From G963422565 sp963422565 (GTDB lineage Bacteria; Pseudomonadota; Alphaproteobacteria; MPNO01): 64,000 bases of DNA. Of this stretch, positions 60,313-64,000 are shown piece after piece. Each line of letters starts with the position of its first letter. The stretch's first letter is position 1. A program made the translations under genes and the position numbers. The notes below the pieces were generated by a model that was not told the DNA's origin, did not search any database, and saw only the letters and a program-made list of their open reading frames with translations. The stretch is taken from assembly GCA_963422565.1 (NCBI GenBank), contig OY730228.1, positions 1,488,001-1,552,000 on the forward strand. Direction: 5' to 3'.

Positions 60313-62202
60313 ATGTCGCACCAACCAATGGAGGGAGCGTTGCCGGCGCGCCGCGTGCGGGCCCGGGTCGGGCTCCGTGCCGCCGCGCTGGCGACGGCGG
60401 TCGCAGCCGGCGCCGCGGCGGCAGAGCCGCCCGAGGTCACCGTCAGCCACGGGTTGACCCTCGTCGGGGAACTCGGCTACCCGCCCGATTTCAGCCACCG
60501 CCCCTATGCCGATCCGGGCGCGCCCAAGGGCGGCGAGGTCCGGCTCCACGCAATCGGTTCCTTCGACAGCTTCAACCCCTATATCGCCAGGGGCAACCCG
60601 GCCGGGCTGGGGCTGGTCGTCGAGACCCTGATGACTGCGCCGAACGACGAGATCTCGGCCGAGTACGGGCTGATCGCGCGCTCGGTGGAGGTGGCTGCGG
60701 ACCTGTCCTTCGTCGTCTACAACCTGCGCCCCGAGGCGCGGTTCCATGACGGGGCGCCGGTCACCGCCGAGGATGTGGTCTTCAGCTTCGAGGCGCTGCG
60801 CCGCGACGGCGCGCCCTTCTACCGCTACTATTACCGCAACATCACCCGCGCCGAGGCGCTCGGCCCGCACCGCGTCAAGTTCCACTTCACCGGGCCGCCG
60901 AACCGCGAGCTGCCCCAGATCACCGGCCAGCTCCCGGTGCTGCCCGGGCATTACTGGGAGGGGCGGGCCTTCGGCCGGACGACGCTCGATCCGCCGCTCG
61001 GCAGCGGCCCCTACCGCATCGAACGATTCGAGGCCGGGCGCTACATCGTCTTCGAGAGGGTCCGCGACTATTGGGGCGCTGACCTTCCGATAAACCGTGG
61101 CCTCTATAATTTCGACCGGGTGCGCATCGACTACTATCGCGACCAGACCGTCGCGCTGGAGGCGTTCAAGGCGCGCGAGTACGACTACCGCTCGGAGAGC
61201 TCGTCGAAGGACTGGGCGACCGGCTACCGAACCCCCGCCCTCTCGGCCGGGCAGATGCGGAGGGACGAGATCCCCCATGCCCGCCCGACCGGGATGCAGG
61301 CCTTCGCGTTCAACCTCCGACGGGCGAAGTTCTCGGATCGGCGGGTCCGCCGGGCGATCGCCCACGCCTTCGATTTCGAATGGTCGAACAGGAACCTGTT
61401 CTACGGCCAGTACCGCCGCAGCAAGAGCTATTTCTCCAACTCCGAGCTCGCCGCCCGGGCGCTGCCCGACGCGGCGGAAACAGCGCTGCTGGCATCCTAT
61501 CGCGGGCGCGTCCCGGAGGAAGTGTTCACCCGCGTCTACGAGCCGCCCGATGGCGACGGGCCGGGCGGTCTCCGGGCGAATCTCCGCGCGGCGGCGCGGC
61601 TGCTGCGCCGGGCCGGCTGGTCGGTCGAGGACGGGCGGCTGGTCGAGGACCGGACCGGGGCGCCGTTCGAGATCGAGTTCCTACTGGTCAACCCGGCCTT
61701 CGAGCGCGTCGTCGCGCCGTTCCTGCGCAATCTTCGGCGGCTCGGCATCCAGGGGCGCATCCGGGTCGTCGATTCCTCCCAATACGTCAACCGGCTGCGG
61801 GCGTTCGACTTCGACATGATCGTGGCGAGCTGGGGCCAGTCGGAATCGCCCGGCAACGAGCAGCGCGATTTCTGGAGCAGCGACGCCGCCGGACGCGAGG
61901 GCAGCCGGAACCTGATCGGCATCCGCAACCCGGTGGTCGACGAGCTGATCGAGACGCTGGTCGCCGCCCCCGATCGAAGAGCGCTGGTCACCGCTGCGCG
62001 GGCGCTCGACCGCGTGCTGCTGTGGAACCATTACGTCGTTCCGCAATGGCATATCACGTTCGACCGGATCGCCTATTGGGACATTTTCGGGAGGCCGGCC
62101 GTCATGCCCGGATACGGAAACGACCTCTTCTCCTGGTGGATCGACCCGGAGAAGCGGCGCCGGCTGGAGGGGCCGGGGACCGCGCCGGGAGCGGCGCGAT
62201 GA
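60313..62202 (+). CDS. Extracellular solute-binding protein family 5, YejA-like 1
   Basis: A periplasmic receptor for an oligopeptide/microcin C-type ABC importer, 629 residues. The N-terminal signal lies at about 18-42 after an Arg-rich n-region. YejA-type blocks include LVGELGYPPDF, YADPGAPKGGEVRL, FNPYIARG, FHDGAPVTAEDVVFSFE, DPPLGSGPYRIE and a central FNLRRAKFSDRRVR. AGGAGA lies upstream of the ATG. It overlaps the next, paralogous receptor by 4 bases. Permease and ATPase genes (yejBEF) would be expected beyond the window end. Confidence 0.88.
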   Translation: MSHQPMEGALPARRVRARVGLRAAALATAVAAGAAAAEPPEVTVSHGLTLVGELGYPPDFSHRPYADPGAPKGGEVRLHAIGSFDSFNPYIARGNPAGLGLVVETLMTAPNDEISAEYGLIARSVEVAADLSFVVYNLRPEARFHDGAPVTAEDVVFSFEALRRDGAPFYRYYYRNITRAEALGPHRVKFHFTGPPNRELPQITGQLPVLPGHYWEGRAFGRTTLDPPLGSGPYRIERFEAGRYIVFERVRDYWGADLPINRGLYNFDRVRIDYYRDQTVALEAFKAREYDYRSESSSKDWATGYRTPALSAGQMRRDEIPHARPTGMQAFAFNLRRAKFSDRRVRRAIAHAFDFEWSNRNLFYGQYRRSKSYFSNSELAARALPDAAETALLASYRGRVPEEVFTRVYEPPDGDGPGGLRANLRAAARLLRRAGWSVEDGRLVEDRTGAPFEIEFLLVNPAFERVVAPFLRNLRRLGIQGRIRVVDSSQYVNRLRAFDFDMIVASWGQSESPGNEQRDFWSSDAAGREGSRNLIGIRNPVVDELIETLVAAPDRRALVTAARALDRVLLWNHYVVPQWHITFDRIAYWDIFGRPAVMPGYGNDLFSWWIDPEKRRRLEGPGTAPGAAR

Positions 62203-64000
62203 GGGCCGCCGCGCTCGCCCTCGCGGCCCTCGCTTTCGCAGCCGGGGCCGGGGCCGCCGAGACGCGGACCGCCCATGGCGTCTCGTCCTTCGGCGATCTC
62301 AAATACCCGCCCGGCTTCGCCCATTTCGACTATGTCGACCCCGATGCGCCCAAGGGCGGCGCGCTGCGGCTTTGGGGCCTCGACAGCTTCGAGACGCTCA
62401 ACCCCTTCACGCTCAAGGGCCGCAAGGAAGCCTGGAACGCGCTGATCTTCGACGGTTTGATGGCACGCGCGTTCGACGAACCCGACGCGCTCTACGGGCT
62501 GGTCGCCGAGACGGTCGACCTGCCGGAAGACCGGCGTTGGGTCGGCTTCCGGCTGCGCCGCGCGGCGCGGTTCCATGACGGCAGCCCGATCGCCGCCGAG
62601 GATGTCGTGTTCACGTTCCGGGTTCTGGTCGAGAAGGGCCACCCGCGGTTCCGCGCCCTGTTCCGCGACGTGGCGAAAGCCGAGGCGGTGTCGCCCGACT
62701 ATGTGAGGTTCACCTTCGCGCCGGGGTTTCACCGCGACCTGCCGGTGCAGCTCGCGGCGCTGCCGGTGCTGTCCAAGGCCTACTATGCGGAGCGGGACTT
62801 CGACAGGACGACATTCGAGCCGCCGCTCTCGAGCGGGCCCTACCGGATCGCCCGCGTCGATCCGGGCCGGTCGCTGACCTACGCGCGGGTCGCCGACTAC
62901 TGGGCGCGGGACCTGCCGGTCAATCGCGGCCGCTATAATTTCGACCGCATCCGGATCGACTATTACCGGGACCGCGACATCGCCTTCGAGGCGTTCTTCG
63001 CCGGGGAGTACGATCTGCGCGAGGAATTCACCTCGCGCAGCTGGGTCACCCAGTACGACGGCAAGCCGCCGGTACGCGACGGGCTGATCCTCCGAGAGAC
63101 CCTGCCCGACGAGACCCCGTCCGGGGTTCAGGCCTTCTTCTTCAATCTCCGACGGGACAAGTTCAAGGACCGCCGGGTGCGGCGGGCGTTCGACCTCGCC
63201 TTCGATTTCGAATGGACGAACAAGAACCTGTTCTACGGTCTCTATGACCGGACCGGTTCCATGTACGAGAACTCGCAGCTCGCCGCCCATGCACCGCCGG
63301 ACGCGGCCGAGCTCGCGCTGCTGGAGCCGTTGCGGGGCAGGGTGCCGGATGCGGCGTTCACCACCCCCTACAAGGCCGGCGTGGCCGACACCGGCGGCCG
63401 GATCAGGACCCGGCTCCGCCAGGCGGCGCGCCTGCTCGAAGATGCCGGCTACACCGTGAGGAACGGCCGCCTGACGGACGCGGCGGGCATGCCCTTCACG
63501 GTCGAGTTCCTGCTCTTCGAGGCCTCGTTCGGGCGGATCATCAACCCCTATATCCGCAATCTCGAACGGCTTGGCATCGCAGCAGAGATACGGATCGTCG
63601 ATGCCGCCAACTACAAGGTGCGCACCGACGGCCATGATTTCGACATCATCGTCCGCCGATACGTCCAGCCGCTGACGCCGGGCATCGAGCAGCGGAGCTT
63701 CTACGGCTCGGCGAGCGCCGACATCCCCGGTTCCTTCAACGTCGGCGGCATCCGGGACGCGGCGGTCGACGCGCTGATCGAGAAGGCGATCGCGGCGCGC
63801 ACGCGGGCCGGTCTCACGGCCGCCGTCCGCGCCCTCGACCGCGTCCTGATGTGGAACAACTATGTCGTGCCGCAATGGTACAAGGGCGTGCACCATCTGG
63901 CCTATTGGAACAAGTTCGATCGCCCGGCGGTGAAACCGAGATTCGCGCGCGGCGTCGTCGACCGCTGGTGGTACGATCCCGATAAGGCGAAGACGATCGC
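62199..64000 (+). CDS. Extracellular solute-binding protein family 5, YejA-like 2 (3' end outside window)
   Basis: A tandem paralogue of the previous receptor, open to the window end after 600 codons. The ATG overlaps the preceding stop (ATGA). A signal peptide (RAAALALAALAFAAGAGA) is followed by VSSFGDLKYPPGFAHFDYV, DAPKGGALRL, LNPFTLKGR, FHDGSPIAAEDVVFTF, EPPLSSGPYRIA and FFFNLRRDKFKDRRVRRAF. The visible end, WWYDPDKAKTI, is close to the family C-terminus, so only a few residues should be missing. Two diverged receptors may widen the range of one importer. Confidence 0.88.
   Translation, partial: MRAAALALAALAFAAGAGAAETRTAHGVSSFGDLKYPPGFAHFDYVDPDAPKGGALRLWGLDSFETLNPFTLKGRKEAWNALIFDGLMARAFDEPDALYGLVAETVDLPEDRRWVGFRLRRAARFHDGSPIAAEDVVFTFRVLVEKGHPRFRALFRDVAKAEAVSPDYVRFTFAPGFHRDLPVQLAALPVLSKAYYAERDFDRTTFEPPLSSGPYRIARVDPGRSLTYARVADYWARDLPVNRGRYNFDRIRIDYYRDRDIAFEAFFAGEYDLREEFTSRSWVTQYDGKPPVRDGLILRETLPDETPSGVQAFFFNLRRDKFKDRRVRRAFDLAFDFEWTNKNLFYGLYDRTGSMYENSQLAAHAPPDAAELALLEPLRGRVPDAAFTTPYKAGVADTGGRIRTRLRQAARLLEDAGYTVRNGRLTDAAGMPFTVEFLLFEASFGRIINPYIRNLERLGIAAEIRIVDAANYKVRTDGHDFDIIVRRYVQPLTPGIEQRSFYGSASADIPGSFNVGGIRDAAVDALIEKAIAARTRAGLTAAVRALDRVLMWNNYVVPQWYKGVHHLAYWNKFDRPAVKPRFARGVVDRWWYDPDKAKTI

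Overview
This window is very GC-rich, densely coded DNA that reads as an alphaproteobacterial chromosome, probably Rhodospirillales-like or a related marine or soil lineage. The evidence is the colinear housekeeping run aroA-cmk-rpsA-sppA-ihfB-lapA, the IHF-beta type, the class II-like AroA, a HisN-type histidinol phosphatase beside a membrane-anchored cytochrome c and YejA-like receptors, and DUF1640 and DUF2848 proteins. I see no plasmid or phage functions, no CRISPR array and no rRNA. The genus cannot be read from the sequence.

Layout. 0.3-2.5 kb: prephenate dehydratase and an M20 amidohydrolase. 2.5-5.7 kb: an acyl-CoA synthetase, a DsbA-fold isomerase and a lipid A-type acyltransferase. 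6.0-8.5 kb: a DUF2848 protein, a cupin and an amidase. 8.9-16.5 kb: HpaB-family monooxygenase 1, an amidohydrolase-2 protein, a one-component-type Rieske oxygenase, an arylsulfotransferase-like protein, an AtzA-type amidohydrolase and a deaminase. 16.5-21.3 kb: a polyamine-type ABC importer with a second, atypical deaminase. 21.3-23.4 kb: a decayed TRAP receptor and two inverted tRNA-Ala genes around an exported hydrolase. 23.5-29.1 kb: the housekeeping run. 29.1-34.8 kb: a transposase remnant, then a TRAP importer, an MBL-fold hydrolase and HpaB 2. 34.8-42.3 kb: a DUF1640 gene, a Liv-type ABC importer led by HpaB 3, tRNA-Thr and a broken DUF1640 copy. 42.4-47.3 kb: a large SLBB export protein with an internal minisatellite, and two alpha/beta hydrolases. 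47.5-53.0 kb: a second TRAP importer, a GMC oxidoreductase and a cupin. 53.6-58.6 kb: a small unknown gene coupled to an FAD monooxygenase, a divergent GroEL paralogue and a two-subunit Rieske dioxygenase. 58.8-64 kb: cytochrome c, HisN and two tandem YejA-like receptors, the second cut by the window end.

How it fits together. Outside the housekeeping core the window is an archipelago of uptake-plus-catabolism modules. Four importers (polyamine-type ABC, two TRAP, Liv-type ABC) sit beside oxygenases and hydrolases. Three HpaB-type flavin monooxygenases each lie in a different module, and two of them share a strand and close spacing with an importer. No HpaC-type flavin reductase, Rieske ferredoxin or reductase, or dedicated transcription factor is visible, so electron supply and regulation must come from elsewhere. 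Substrates cannot be fixed from sequence; aromatic acids, amides and N-heterocycles are the natural guess.

Between modules lie copies of a dispersed intergenic repeat and several decayed genes (TRAP receptor, transposase, DUF1640), which mark the seams between acquired blocks.
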